Positions 1 through 8,318 of a DNA stretch of 64,000 bases are shown here, one piece after another. The notes beneath the pieces were generated by a model that ran no database searches, had not been told where the DNA came from, and saw only the letters and a program-made list of their open reading frames with translations. Origin of the DNA: Shewanella violacea DSS12 (lineage in GTDB: Bacteria > Pseudomonadota > Gammaproteobacteria > Enterobacterales > Shewanellaceae); contig NC_014012.1 in the NCBI RefSeq assembly GCF_000091325.1, positions 248,001 to 312,000 of the forward strand, in the 5' to 3' direction. Position 1 is the stretch's first letter; the number at the start of each line of letters is the position of its first letter. The translations under genes and the position numbers were made by a program.

Positions 1-553
1 TGTGAGTTGAATCTTTATGGTTTGGACAAGTATGGTTAGCTGCTGCTTCACCATATTTATGAGTTGAATCTTTATGGTTTGGGCAAGTATGGTTAGCTGC
101 TGCTTCACCATGTTTATGAGTTGAATCTTTATGGTTTGAGCAAGCATGATTAGCTACTGCTTCGCCATGTTTGTGAGTTGATTGTTTATGGCTTGGGCAA
201 GCATGGTTAGCTACTGCTTCGCCATGTTTGTGCGTTGATTGTTTATGGTTTGGGCAAGTATGGTTAGCTTTATCTTCGCCATGCTTATGAGCTGAGGCAT
301 CATGGTGAGGATAGGAATCGCAGCCTTGTCCATGATGAGAACTTGCTTTTAAGGCGGTTAACTTCATGCCACATTTGGGGCAAGTCTCGCCCTTCTGACC
401 TGTGACTTCTGCATGCATAGGGCAGGCATGATCGGCCTTCATATTATGGTGCTGACCGTGCTCATGCTGCTGTGCATGCTCATGGGCCAATGCCGTTGGC
501 ACAACAGAGAATAAGACTAATGCCGATAAAATAAGGCTAATAAGGGTTTTCAT
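1..553 (-). CDS. Exported His/Cys-rich metal-binding repeat protein (partial, runs off left edge)
   Basis: The reading frame opens at an ATG at 551-553, preceded by a GGAAG ribosome site, and is still open at base 1 (184 codons visible). The product begins with a signal peptide (MKTLISLILSALVLFSVVPTALA), then a His-rich stretch (HEHAQQHEHG). Next comes a heavy-metal-binding module of the HMBD type, with CPMH followed about 15 residues later by CPKCGMKL. From about residue 90 a 19-residue unit repeats: five full copies plus the start of a sixth, each 57 bp and built like HKHGEAVANHACPSHKQST. Every copy carries HKH or HKY and an NHxCxxH cluster. HMBD modules are known from copper-efflux proteins; binding of copper or zinc in the periplasm is inferred. 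The repeat resembles the first half of the HMBD (HACPMH) and may have been amplified from it. C-terminus unknown. Confidence 0.85.
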   Translation of the reverse strand, partial: MKTLISLILSALVLFSVVPTALAHEHAQQHEHGQHHNMKADHACPMHAEVTGQKGETCPKCGMKLTALKASSHHGQGCDSYPHHDASAHKHGEDKANHTCPNHKQSTHKHGEAVANHACPSHKQSTHKHGEAVANHACSNHKDSTHKHGEAAANHTCPNHKDSTHKYGEAAANHTCPNHKDSTH

Positions 554-811
554 TGATAACTTCCATTAAATAGATGCCGTAATGAATTGATCTGCATTTT
601 TTTGCTTATTGGTAAGCAAAAAGTTGAGCTAAATCGAATACAAGTAACGGCTAATGTAAATGCAATCTCAATAAATACTAGTGTTAAGCGCATAATAGGT
701 CATAAGTCTGAGTGACAGATTCTATTCAAGAGGCTTAAAGCTACATATATAAATTGGATCGAGATAAATAATGTTCACAACATAACTAAACAGTCCATAT
801 GACTGGTGAAA

Positions 812-832
812 TTAAGGTATTGGCTACCTTAA
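812..832 (-). terminator. Candidate terminator hairpin downstream of the Cys-rich gene
   Basis: A perfect 8-bp inverted repeat (TTAAGGTA / TACCTTAA, 5-nt loop) lies 12 bp beyond the stop codon of the minus-strand gene at 845-1285. Only a short T run follows on that strand, so it is either a weak terminator or an operator. Confidence 0.4.
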
Positions 833-844
833 AATCGGCTTGAG

Positions 845-1285
845 TTAAGCTATGGGAGGTCTGATATCTTTAGAGATTGAGATTGAATGGAAATAAGGCA
901 TTTGAGTGGCCAAAGCTAACTCAGAGGGACTAAATCCTGGCCAAGACTTAGTATCAAAAAGAGTGCCTGTCATCGAGATAACCAGACAATGATTACAATC
1001 ACCCTGGCAGTAACCGTTGCTGTTACAGCAGCTCTGAGCTTCGTCGGGAAGCGCTTGGTTGACTTGCTCTGAGTCGCAGCAATGGGGGATGTTACCTGTC
1101 TGTTCTGAGTGGCAAGCGACTCCATCTTTCATGCTCATCATTTGTGAATGGTGTGAACCAGACATCATGGCTTCATGTGCTTGGGCCTTTCCTACCATCA
1201 TAGATCCATTAGACAGCAGCCCTTGGCTCAGCATAGCGAGCAAGGTAAAGGCTATCAATGTGTGACGGCGAATAAGGCTAAACAT
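845..1285 (-). CDS. Exported Cys/Met/His-rich hypothetical protein, possible CopL-like copper protein
   Basis: This is a 146-residue protein with a hydrophobic signal-like N-terminus (IAFTLLAMLSQGLL) and a probable cleavage site near AQAHEA. The mature part is rich in Met and His (MMSGSHHSQMMSMK) and then in Cys: HCCD, SCCNSNGYC and GDCNHC. A GGAAA ribosome site precedes the ATG. The clustered Cys/His and the neighbouring metal-binding gene suggest a copper-associated role. Small CopL-type proteins found beside copper resistance genes have similar composition, but I cannot assign it firmly. Its C-terminal end (ending PPIA) resembles that of the protein at 2115-2633, so the two may be distant paralogues. 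Confidence 0.75.
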   Translation of the reverse strand: MFSLIRRHTLIAFTLLAMLSQGLLSNGSMMVGKAQAHEAMMSGSHHSQMMSMKDGVACHSEQTGNIPHCCDSEQVNQALPDEAQSCCNSNGYCQGDCNHCLVISMTGTLFDTKSWPGFSPSELALATQMPYFHSISISKDIRPPIA

Positions 1286-1498
1286 AAAGTTTCCAATAAT
1301 GAGTTGTGGTTAGTCTAACATGAGCGAGTAATAGTACCTTGATTGAATTCACATTTATCAATTTAAGCTCGACGAGCTAATTATTCAACCAAAGTCGGTG
1401 CTTATGACTGGCGTCATTCACTGTATCTAAATCTACACAAGATTATCTAGCCATTTAAATAAGGTTAGTTATCCAAATGGCATAGATTTCCCCTGAAA

Positions 1499-1930
1499 TT
1501 ACTTCTTTGCCAGTAGCAGCTGAGCCATGACTTGATAGTGAGTCAGCAAGGTGACATTTTTACTCTCTCCTTGGGGACTTTGCAGGCTGATAACTGGCTT
1601 GTTGATAAAGTCATAGGCTTCATCTTCAGTATCTATAATCGGCGTCATGGCTTGATATTGCACCTGGTTGTTCGCGTTTATGATGAGGTAGAGAGGCGCA
1701 GATTTTACCCATGCTCCAGAGTCATCGGCGTTAACTTCGAAGGTGTCGTGATACTTAAGCTCGATGAGATTCTTGCCCTTGGTGAGTTGAATCTCATGGG
1801 TGGCAAATATGGTTTCCCCGTTGATGCCAGTAACCGAGAGTGAATCAGGGAAAGATATGCTAGCGGCCGAAGATGAGAAGCTAGCTAAACTGGCAAAAAT
1901 TAAGGCTGCGACTGTGATAAATGTTTTCAT
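1499..1930 (-). CDS. YccT-like (DUF2057) exported protein
   Basis: This is a 143-residue product with a clear signal peptide (MKTFITVAALIFASLASFSSSAA). The mature part resembles the DUF2057/YccT family: a beta-rich domain starting ISFPDSLSVTGING, with a family-like LTKGKNLIELKYHDTFE segment. I start it at the ATG at 1928-1930, which has a GGAG ribosome site 7 nt upstream, rather than at the in-frame TTG at 1942. E. coli YccT is an envelope protein linked to curli regulation; the molecular function is not established. It sits between the two Met/Cys-rich exported proteins on the same strand, but gaps of 184 and 213 bp argue against a tight operon. Confidence 0.7.
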   Translation of the reverse strand: MKTFITVAALIFASLASFSSSAASISFPDSLSVTGINGETIFATHEIQLTKGKNLIELKYHDTFEVNADDSGAWVKSAPLYLIINANNQVQYQAMTPIIDTEDEAYDFINKPVISLQSPQGESKNVTLLTHYQVMAQLLLAKK

Positions 1931-2114
1931 AATAGACTCCAATTGAAACTATGCCGGACAGGATCTAGGTTTAAATGCGGCTACTATGGAGCTCTTAAGA
2001 TAATGCACAAGAGCACCTTCATAGATATAGGCATTAGGCCTGTCATTAGGCTAAAAATATAAATTGTTTTGGGTGCGCCCTTAGCAATACAAGTAGGCGC
2101 CAAGCTGATAAGTG

Positions 2115-2633
2115 TTAAGTTAAGCTTGTCCAAATTGGAGGGGGATTAAAGGTCGCGAGATCGACTGTCTGTGTCGACCAAGATAGAGTGTGAACTTTAC
2201 CGTTGGATTCTGGGATCAATAGTGAAAATTGAGGGTGAATTAAGATACCACTAGGGCTAGCACAGTGAGATATACATCCCCCTGCAGCCATCATCTCGCA
2301 TAGGGCATCACAGTCGATAAGAATATCACCATTATTAGCCATCATATTGGCGACCAGGGTGGCACATTCCTTCTCGCCATGGTGCATGGCCATCTCAACT
2401 TTAGAGCTTGTGTCTAAATCAGAGGAGTATGTAACTTGTGATGTGACTCTTGAGCTCTGTTGGGCTTGTGCCTGTGCCATGGACATCTTCATCCGTGTAT
2501 CTGAGCTGTCCATCTCTGACATATGAGCATGAGTCAATGCGTGCAAAAATCTTGGCATAGCCATCACAGGTGTAAGCAAAAATTGCCCCACCAAGGTGAT
2601 GATTAATACCAGATGTGTCATTTGCTTCAGCAT
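2115..2633 (-). CDS. Exported Met/His/Cys-rich hypothetical protein
   Basis: This is a 172-residue protein with a signal-like N-terminus (LVLIITLVGQFLLTPVMA), a Met-rich central region (RMKMSMAQAQ, KVEMAMHHGEKEC) and later Cys pairs (CDALCEM, GGCISHCASP). Methionine and His/Cys clusters of this kind are common in periplasmic copper-binding proteins, so metal binding is a reasonable inference but not shown. An AGAG ribosome site precedes the ATG. The C-terminal PPPIW end resembles the PPIA end of the protein at 845-1285. I do not recognise a named family. Confidence 0.7.
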   Translation of the reverse strand: MLKQMTHLVLIITLVGQFLLTPVMAMPRFLHALTHAHMSEMDSSDTRMKMSMAQAQAQQSSRVTSQVTYSSDLDTSSKVEMAMHHGEKECATLVANMMANNGDILIDCDALCEMMAAGGCISHCASPSGILIHPQFSLLIPESNGKVHTLSWSTQTVDLATFNPPPIWTSLT

Positions 2634-2780
2634 TTTTCGCTCTTAATTCGTTAAATGAATATTGTGTTGCTGTAATAGACCTAGTAATTATAAAAACAGT
2701 TTCAAATCTTTTAAATATATTTTGATTAAAATTAATAACGGGCTAAATAAGAAGAGCGACTTAGAAGGCGATTAAAAATC

Positions 2781-2804
2781 TTCCTAGGTGCTAGGACCTA
2801 GGAA
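2781..2804. repeat. CTAG-rich inverted repeat
   Basis: TTCCTAGG and CCTAGGAA are perfect inverted arms around TGCTAGGA, giving three CTAG tetramers in 24 bp. It lies between the Met-rich gene and rsmD and resembles other CTAG-rich repeats in this window. Confidence 0.6.
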
Positions 2805-2821
2805 TTTAACCTGTATTTATT

Positions 2822-2862
2822 CTTACCACTTACCACTTACCACTTACCACTTACCACTTAGG
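2822..2862. repeat. Octamer tandem repeat (TTACCACT type)
   Basis: About five consecutive copies of an 8-bp unit (CTTACCAC) end at the rsmD stop codon, followed by two GGGCTTA copies that overlap the last rsmD codons. This is a simple-sequence array in the 3' flank of rsmD. Confidence 0.8.
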
Positions 2863-2864
2863 GC

Positions 2865-3458
2865 TTAGGGCTGATATTGATACAGGCGGTAGATCACTTG
2901 ACCTGCCTTCTTCTCTTTTAGCTGTACCCAGTTAGAGGGTACGCTTAGCTGGGTGAGCTCGCTTTCGGTTTCCACATAGATCTGAGCATTTTCTTTGAGC
3001 CAGTTATGTTCAGCTATTAACTGAATACTCTTTTCGGCGAGATCTTTCCTGAATGGGGGATCGATATAGACGATATCGAAGCCTTCTTGGGGTTCAAGGG
3101 TTAATAATTTAAGAGTATCGCCCTTGATGACATCGGCCATAGATGAATCACATTTAAGGGTCTTTAGATTCAGTTTTAGTTGCTCGGCGGCACTTGCTTG
3201 AAGCTCGAAAACCTTGGCATAGCTCGCATAGCGAGAGAGTGACTCGAAACAGAGCGCACCACTGCCGCCGAAGCAATCCAGTATTCGAGCGCCGCTAAGG
3301 TCCCCTGCAAGCCAGTTAAATAGTGTCTCTCTGACTCTATCGGTTGTGGGCCTTAATCCTTCAAGATCGTGAATAGGTAAGCGTCTCGAGCGCCATTGGC
3401 CCGCGATTATTCTAACTTGGCCACTGGAAGGTTTATTTTTCGCCATCTCTTTACCCAT
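2865..3458 (-). CDS. rsmD: 16S rRNA (guanine(966)-N2)-methyltransferase RsmD
   Basis: The 197-residue product matches the RsmD family, which methylates G966 of 16S rRNA with S-adenosylmethionine during 30S assembly. Visible motifs are RIIAGQWRSRRLP at the N-terminus, TTDRVRETLFNWL, the SAM-binding motif LDCFGGSGALCFESLSR, and the catalytic DPPF (within YIDPPFRKDL). The length is normal for the family. It is divergent from ftsY, the usual gammaproteobacterial arrangement. A second in-frame ATG at 3446 (MAKNK) is an equally plausible start; neither has a strong ribosome site. Confidence 0.95.
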   Translation of the reverse strand: MGKEMAKNKPSSGQVRIIAGQWRSRRLPIHDLEGLRPTTDRVRETLFNWLAGDLSGARILDCFGGSGALCFESLSRYASYAKVFELQASAAEQLKLNLKTLKCDSSMADVIKGDTLKLLTLEPQEGFDIVYIDPPFRKDLAEKSIQLIAEHNWLKENAQIYVETESELTQLSVPSNWVQLKEKKAGQVIYRLYQYQP

Positions 3459-3821
3459 CTGCTTTGCTGTTTTTGGTCTTAAGGGAGAAAGTGATAGACT
3501 GTTTCGCCCAATGAAAGGCGGTTATTTTACCCCAAAGCTAGTAGAAATGGTGAAAACCTGAGGTTATTGCTGGAAAAGGCTTGTTCCCCTGCATATTTAC
3601 GCCTTTCTTGTGGTTATAATGTGGCCCCAAAATTAGTTTGGCTGTATGGCATCGTTAAAGTAATTATTTGAATGATTAATTAGCGATAAGTGATAGATAA
3701 CGCAGCAGATACAGAATAGATAAATACATGATTGGATGGTTTCGCTGAGCTGTTACATAGCAGAGTCGGTAGTCCGTCCAGTTTAAAAGTTAAGTCAGTT
3801 AGTAGAGCACTGGTATTACAC
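3459..3821. promoter_or_regulatory. Divergent rsmD/ftsY intergenic region
   Basis: A 363-bp divergent region that must carry promoters for both genes. A TATAAT hexamer at 3615-3620 is a candidate -10 for ftsY, but no good -35 is seen 17 bp upstream. The ftsY frame stays open upstream of the chosen ATG, back to 3732, without a typical N-terminus. Confidence 0.4.
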
Positions 3822-6053
3822 ATGGCAAAGAAAGGTTTTTTCTCCTGGTTCCGTAGAGATAAGTCAAAAGATGAAGTCGAGGCTCCAGAGGTAGAGGTTA
3901 CAAATAAAGCTGAAGAGCTGGCTGAAAAAGAAGCCGAAGCTCTTGTTTTAAAAGAGGCTGAGGCTCTCGCTGAGAGGGACGCTGCGGCGCTTAAAGCAGC
4001 TGCAGAGCAGGAACGTTTAGCTGCTGAGGCTCTTGCCGAGGAAGCGAGACAGGAAGCTCAGGCAAGACAAGAAGCTGAAGCTCAGGCAAGACAAGAAGCT
4101 GAAGCTCAGGCAAGACAAGAAGCCGAAGCTCAGGCAAGACAAGCAGCTGAAGCTCAGGCAAGACAAGCAGCTGAAGCTCAGGCAAGACAAGCAGCTGAAG
4201 CTCAGGCAAGACAAGAAGCTGAAGCTCAAGCGAGACAAGAAGCTGAATCTCAAGCGAGACAAGAAGCTGAATCTCAAGCGAGACAAGAAGCTGAAACTCA
4301 GGCGAGACAGGAAGCTGAATCTCAAGCGAGACAAGAAGCTGAAGCTCAAGCAAGACAAGCAGCTGAAGCTCAAGCAAGACAAGAAGCTGAAGCTCAAGCA
4401 AGACAAGAAGCTGAATCTCAAGCGAGACAAGAAGCTGAATCTCAAGCGAGACAAGAAGCTGAATCTCAAGCGAGACAAGAAGCTGAATCTCAGGCAAGAC
4501 AAGAAGCTGAATCTCAAGCGAGACAAGAAGCTGAATCTCAAGCGAGACAAGAAGCTGAATCTCAAGCGAGACAAGAAGCTGAATCTCAAGCAAGACAAGC
4601 AGCTGAAGCTCAAGCAAGACAAGAAGCCGAAGCTCAAGCAAGACAGGAAGCCGAAGCTCAAGCAAGACAGGAAGCCGAAGCTCAAGCAAGACAGGAAGCC
4701 GAAGCTCAAGCGAGACAGGAAGCTGAATCTCAAGCGAGACAAGAAGCTGAATCTCAAGCGAGACAAGAAGCTGAATCTCAAGCGAGACAAGAAGCTGAAT
4801 CTCAAGCGAGACAGGAAGCTGAAGCTCAAGCCAGACAGGAAGCCGAAGCTCAAGCAAGACAAGCAGCTGAAGCCCAAGCTAGACAAGAAGCTGAATCTCA
4901 AGCGAGACAAGAAGCTGAATCTCAGGCAAGACAAGCAGCTGAAGCTCAGGCTCTTGTAGAAAAAGAAACTGCGGCACAACAAGAAGCCGAAGATCTTGTT
5001 TTAAGAGAGGCTGAAGCTGTTGCTTTGAGAGAAGCTGAGGCTCTAGCGCTTGCAGAGAAAGAAACTGCGGCGCAACAAGAAGCGGAAAAGCAGCCAGAGC
5101 CACAGGCTAAACCTGCTAAAGAGGGCTTCTTTGCCCGCTTGAAGCGTGGTTTAAAGCGTACCAGTGAGAATATTGGTAGTGGTTTTGTGGGTCTATTCAA
5201 GGGCAAGAAGATCGATGATGATCTTTTTGAAGAGCTCGAAGAGCAGCTACTTATTGCCGATGTTGGTATCGAGACTACTACTCGTCTTATCGATAGTCTG
5301 ACCGAGCAAGCGAGTCGTAAGCAGCTTAAAGATGGTGAAGCTCTATATGAACTACTGCGTGAAGAGATGCAGAAGACCTTAGACCCTGTGTCAATTCCTT
5401 TGGTTCCGGATAACGCCGATGGTCCCTTCGTGATCTTGATGGTGGGTGTCAATGGTGTAGGTAAGACTACGACCATAGGTAAACTTGCTAAACAATATCA
5501 GGCTCAGGGTAAATCAGTTATGTTAGCTGCAGGTGATACGTTCCGCGCCGCGGCAGTAGAGCAGTTGCAGGTCTGGGGACAGAGGAATGATATTCCAGTA
5601 ATAGCACAACATACCGGAGCCGACAGTGCTTCAGTGGTGTTTGATGCGCTCCAAGCTGCACGGGCTAGAAAGGTTGATGTCTTGATCGCCGATACGGCTG
5701 GCCGTTTACAGAACAAAGCGCATCTAATGGACGAGCTAAAGAAAATTGTTCGTGTTATGAAGAAGTTGGATGAAAATGCTCCTCATGAGGTGATGTTGAC
5801 CTTAGACGCAGGTACAGGGCAAAATGCGATTAGTCAGGCTGAATTCTTCAAGAAAGACGTAGGTGTGACAGGTATTACTATCAGTAAGTTGGATGGTACG
5901 GCCAAAGGTGGAGTGATCTTTGCCATTGCCGATAAGTTCGGTATACCAATACGCCATATCGGTGTTGGTGAGCAGATAGATGATCTACGTACCTTCGATG
6001 CGAAAGACTTTATCGATGCACTCTTTACCCAAGAGAACGAAGAACAAAAGTAA
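3822..6053 (+). CDS. ftsY: Signal recognition particle receptor FtsY with giant octapeptide repeat
   Basis: FtsY is the SRP receptor GTPase that docks ribosome-SRP complexes at the inner membrane. The start chosen gives the conserved [11 protein letters not shown] membrane-targeting N-terminus; an upstream in-frame extension to 3732 looks non-coding. The 743-residue product is far longer than E. coli FtsY (497). Residues 81-376 are 37 uninterrupted copies of an 8-residue unit ([24 protein letters not shown]), encoded by 24-bp repeats and expected to form a long helix. The NG domain is intact: N domain from [13 protein letters not shown]1 GVNGVGKTT at about 542-550, DTFRAAA, DTAGR at about 624-628, and [10 protein letters not shown] from about 688. 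It heads ftsY-ftsE-ftsX. Its last codons are echoed twice downstream of the stop. Confidence 0.97.
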   Translation: MAKKGFFSWFRRDKSKDEVEAPEVEVTNKAEELAEKEAEALVLKEAEALAERDAAALKAAAEQERLAAEALAEEARQEAQARQEAEAQARQEAEAQARQEAEAQARQAAEAQARQAAEAQARQAAEAQARQEAEAQARQEAESQARQEAESQARQEAETQARQEAESQARQEAEAQARQAAEAQARQEAEAQARQEAESQARQEAESQARQEAESQARQEAESQARQEAESQARQEAESQARQEAESQARQEAESQARQAAEAQARQEAEAQARQEAEAQARQEAEAQARQEAEAQARQEAESQARQEAESQARQEAESQARQEAESQARQEAEAQARQEAEAQARQAAEAQARQEAESQARQEAESQARQAAEAQALVEKETAAQQEAEDLVLREAEAVALREAEALALAEKETAAQQEAEKQPEPQAKPAKEGFFARLKRGLKRTSENIGSGFVGLFKGKKIDDDLFEELEEQLLIADVGIETTTRLIDSLTEQASRKQLKDGEALYELLREEMQKTLDPVSIPLVPDNADGPFVILMVGVNGVGKTTTIGKLAKQYQAQGKSVMLAAGDTFRAAAVEQLQVWGQRNDIPVIAQHTGADSASVVFDALQAARARKVDVLIADTAGRLQNKAHLMDELKKIVRVMKKLDENAPHEVMLTLDAGTGQNAISQAEFFKKDVGVTGITISKLDGTAKGGVIFAIADKFGIPIRHIGVGEQIDDLRTFDAKDFIDALFTQENEEQK
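4062..4949 (+). repeat. 24-bp coding repeat, 37 copies, inside ftsY
   Basis: Thirty-seven in-frame 24-bp units encode (ARQ[E/A]AE[A/S/T]Q). A shortened first unit lies at 4044-4061. Runs of identical variants (eight consecutive ARQEAESQ units, then blocks of ARQEAEAQ) suggest expansion by slippage or unequal recombination. The repetitiveness also holds open long frames on both strands, none of which looks real. Confidence 0.97.
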
Positions 6054-6133
6054 CTTATTCTGTACCCAAGAGAACGAAGAGCAGAAATAATTTATTCTGT
6101 ATCCAAGAGAATGAAGAACAGAAGTAACTTATT
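6027..6133 (+). repeat. 37-bp direct repeat of the ftsY 3' end (three copies)
   Basis: Copy 1 (6027-6063) contains the last ftsY codons (TQENEEQK) and the stop. Copies 2 (6064-6100) and 3 (6101-6133) repeat it with a few substitutions, each preserving a TQ/IQ-ENEEQK-stop reading. They fill most of the ftsY-ftsE gap. Confidence 0.9.
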
Positions 6134-6176
6134 TAGAGCCTAGGCCAGGGCTCTTTCAGAGGGAAATGAGAAATAG

Positions 6177-6872
6177 ATGATTCAATTTGAGCAAGTAAGT
6201 AAAGTTTATCCGGGTGGGCAGAAAGCCTTAACTGATGTTAACTTTCATCTTCAAAGAGGTGAAATGGCATTCTTAACGGGTCACTCTGGTGCCGGTAAGA
6301 GTACCTTGCTTAAGTTAATCACTGTGATTGAGCGTGCTAATACTGGCCGGGTATCCATTAATGGACACAATATTGCCAAATTGTCTCGAAAAGATGTGCC
6401 ATATCTTCGACGAGATATCGGCATGATCTTTCAGAACCATCACTTGTTAATGGAGAAGAGCGTTTTCGATAATGTGGCCCTGCCACTGGTTATCGAAGGC
6501 TTTTCCCTCGGCGAGATAAAAAAGCGCGTGTTAGCGGCGCTGGATATGGTTGGCCTCTACGGTAAAGAGCGCCACCACCCAATCATGCTGTCTGGTGGTG
6601 AGCAACAACGTGTAGGTATCGCCCGGGCGATTGTGAATAAGCCTCCTTTGTTATTGGCCGATGAGCCCACGGGAAATTTAGACCCAAAATTATCTATGGA
6701 TATTTTGCGTTTATTTGAGACGTTTAATGACTCAGGCACTACTGTCTTGATTGCTACACACGATTTAGGTCTGATCGCGAGAATGAAATACCGAACCTTG
6801 ACCCTGAAACAGGGACGAGTGTTAGGAGGGGAGGAGCCTACTTCTGCTCCAGAAAGTCCATTTACCGTTTAA
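6177..6872 (+). CDS. ftsE: Cell division ABC transporter ATP-binding protein FtsE
   Basis: FtsE is the ATPase of the FtsEX complex, which couples divisome assembly to activation of periplasmic peptidoglycan hydrolases. In this 231-residue protein the Walker A motif GHSGAGKS is at residues 35-42, followed by the Q-loop (FQNHH), the signature LSGGEQQR, and Walker B LLLADEPTGNLD with the switch His in ATHD. Length is normal for the family. It lies 123 bp behind ftsY, the gap being occupied by duplicated ftsY tail sequence, and 35 bp before ftsX. Confidence 0.97.
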   Translation: MIQFEQVSKVYPGGQKALTDVNFHLQRGEMAFLTGHSGAGKSTLLKLITVIERANTGRVSINGHNIAKLSRKDVPYLRRDIGMIFQNHHLLMEKSVFDNVALPLVIEGFSLGEIKKRVLAALDMVGLYGKERHHPIMLSGGEQQRVGIARAIVNKPPLLLADEPTGNLDPKLSMDILRLFETFNDSGTTVLIATHDLGLIARMKYRTLTLKQGRVLGGEEPTSAPESPFTV

Positions 6873-6907
6873 ATTCATATGATGTCTAATGGCACACAGG
6901 GAATGAC

Positions 6908-7873
6908 ATGAGCAAGAAGCCAAAGCTAACAAGAAGCAAGTTACCCATCTCCGGCCGTATTGTGATGTTCTTCATTCGTCATATACAACATGCCATGGGA
7001 AGTATGGGTGAACTCTGGCGTAATCCAATCTCCTCTATCATGACTATGGCAGTGTTGGGGGTGAGTTTAAGTCTACCGGCAGCACTACAAGTTTTAGTTA
7101 AAAATGCCGAGACGATAACTCAGTCCTGGAACAGCGCCGCCGAGATATCGTTATTTGTTAACGATGCTCGTAGCGAGAGAACGATTCAAAGTTTAATAGC
7201 CAGAATTAAGGTTTACCCTGAAGTCAGCGAAGTGAATTATATCAATCGTGACCAGGCACTGGAAGAGTTCCGGTCATTGTCAGGATTCGGCGAAGCTCTG
7301 TCTTATTTAGATACTAATCCACTGCCAGCAGTGGTGACTGTGACACCGAGTCTCAGATATTCGAGTCCAGCCGGTGCCCGTGAGTTGCTTAAGAAGTTAG
7401 AGCATGAGCCTGAAGTGAGTTTTGGCCGACTCGATATCGAGTGGTTGGAAAGACTACAGGCCGTGGTGAAGTTACTCGAGCGTACAGTGTTAGCGATTGC
7501 CGCCTTATTGGTGTTAGCCGTGGTACTCGTAATAGGTAATACCATACGCTTGGCCATTATGAATCGTCGTGACGAGATCGAAGTGATGAAGCTAGTTGGA
7601 GCGACAGAAGCTTTTATTCAGAGACCCTTCCTGTATACAGGGATCTGGTATGGCGTCATAGGTGGTATCTTGGCTTGGATCATTATCAACGTCTTGGTCT
7701 TGTATCTCGACAGTGCATTGGTAGAATTACTGGGCTTATACGGTAGCAAGCTACAGATGGAATCTCTGTCTATGGTGGAGCTGTTCCAGCTTGTAGGGCT
7801 TGCCTCTTTCTTAGGTTGGTTGGGCTCATATCTTTCTGTCCGCCACCATCTGAGGGCGATCGAACCTTCATAA
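6908..7873 (+). CDS. ftsX: Cell division protein FtsX
   Basis: A 321-residue inner-membrane partner of FtsE. It has a cytoplasmic N-terminus, a first membrane helix around MTMAVLGVSLSLPAALQVL, a large periplasmic loop (about residues 75-190) with the family pattern SLFVNDARSE and YINRDQALEEF, then three further membrane helices (AIAALLVLAVVLVIGN, GVIGGILAWIIINVLVLYL and a C-terminal one). The cytoplasmic segment NRRDEIEVMKLVGAT is the conserved coupling loop of MacB/FtsX permeases. It closes the ftsYEX operon ahead of a hairpin. Confidence 0.97.
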   Translation: MSKKPKLTRSKLPISGRIVMFFIRHIQHAMGSMGELWRNPISSIMTMAVLGVSLSLPAALQVLVKNAETITQSWNSAAEISLFVNDARSERTIQSLIARIKVYPEVSEVNYINRDQALEEFRSLSGFGEALSYLDTNPLPAVVTVTPSLRYSSPAGARELLKKLEHEPEVSFGRLDIEWLERLQAVVKLLERTVLAIAALLVLAVVLVIGNTIRLAIMNRRDEIEVMKLVGATEAFIQRPFLYTGIWYGVIGGILAWIIINVLVLYLDSALVELLGLYGSKLQMESLSMVELFQLVGLASFLGWLGSYLSVRHHLRAIEPS

Positions 7874-7892
7874 TTAGATGCTGGAATACTTT

Positions 7893-7912
7893 AGGGCTCG
7901 GTCTTGAGCCCT
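7893..7912 (+). terminator. Hairpin after ftsX
   Basis: AGGGCTC / GAGCCCT is a perfect 7-bp stem with a 6-nt loop 20 bp behind the ftsX stop, followed by a mixed T-rich stretch. A probable weak Rho-independent terminator or attenuator between ftsX and rpoH. Confidence 0.55.
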
Positions 7913-8318
7913 ATTAGCTTTTGTTAGAGCGATAAGCTTTATGAACTAATCTGCGCTTTGCTTGTCTACTCACTGAGGCGAGCCGTTTCTCACGGGACAG
8001 GCCTTTAGTAAGTAATTCTTATAAATAGCCCTTAAAACTAGCTTTAGAAACTAATTTTTAAAAAAATCGGCTAAAGAAGCCGTAAAAAGAGATAAGTTAG
8101 TATCAATTATTTCATCTTAGGTGTGTTGACATAAGTTGTCAGATCGCCGATAGTTCATCATCTTGCCCTTTTTACCTCGGTATTGAACAGAGGGCACGCC
8201 GCAACAAAACTTTCATCTTGTTGGAATAAGCCAGTGCTATATTCTGTCTTGTATATCTATGAAGGTATTGTTTGCTGTATTTGTTAGGCCAGTAAGTTAA
8301 GACAGAATAGGAGAGTGA
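7913..8318 (+). promoter_or_regulatory. rpoH upstream region
   Basis: About 400 gene-free bases before rpoH. Visible structures are an inverted repeat TGACA-TAAGT-TGTCA at 8127-8141 and a small CGGCT/AGCCG hairpin near 8069-8083. A GGAGAG-like ribosome site lies just before the rpoH ATG. rpoH genes usually have several stress-responsive promoters; none can be assigned to a sigma factor here with confidence. Confidence 0.4.

Noticed and set aside
3732..3821. Upstream start for ftsY
   Set aside because: The added residues precede the conserved [11 protein letters not shown]-terminus and have no ribosome site.
3991..5103. Several long frames on both strands across the ftsY repeat
   Set aside because: A 24-bp unit without stops in other frames automatically gives long open frames; their low-complexity products (LLVSLEIQ or KLKLRQDK types) are shadows of the real FtsY frame.
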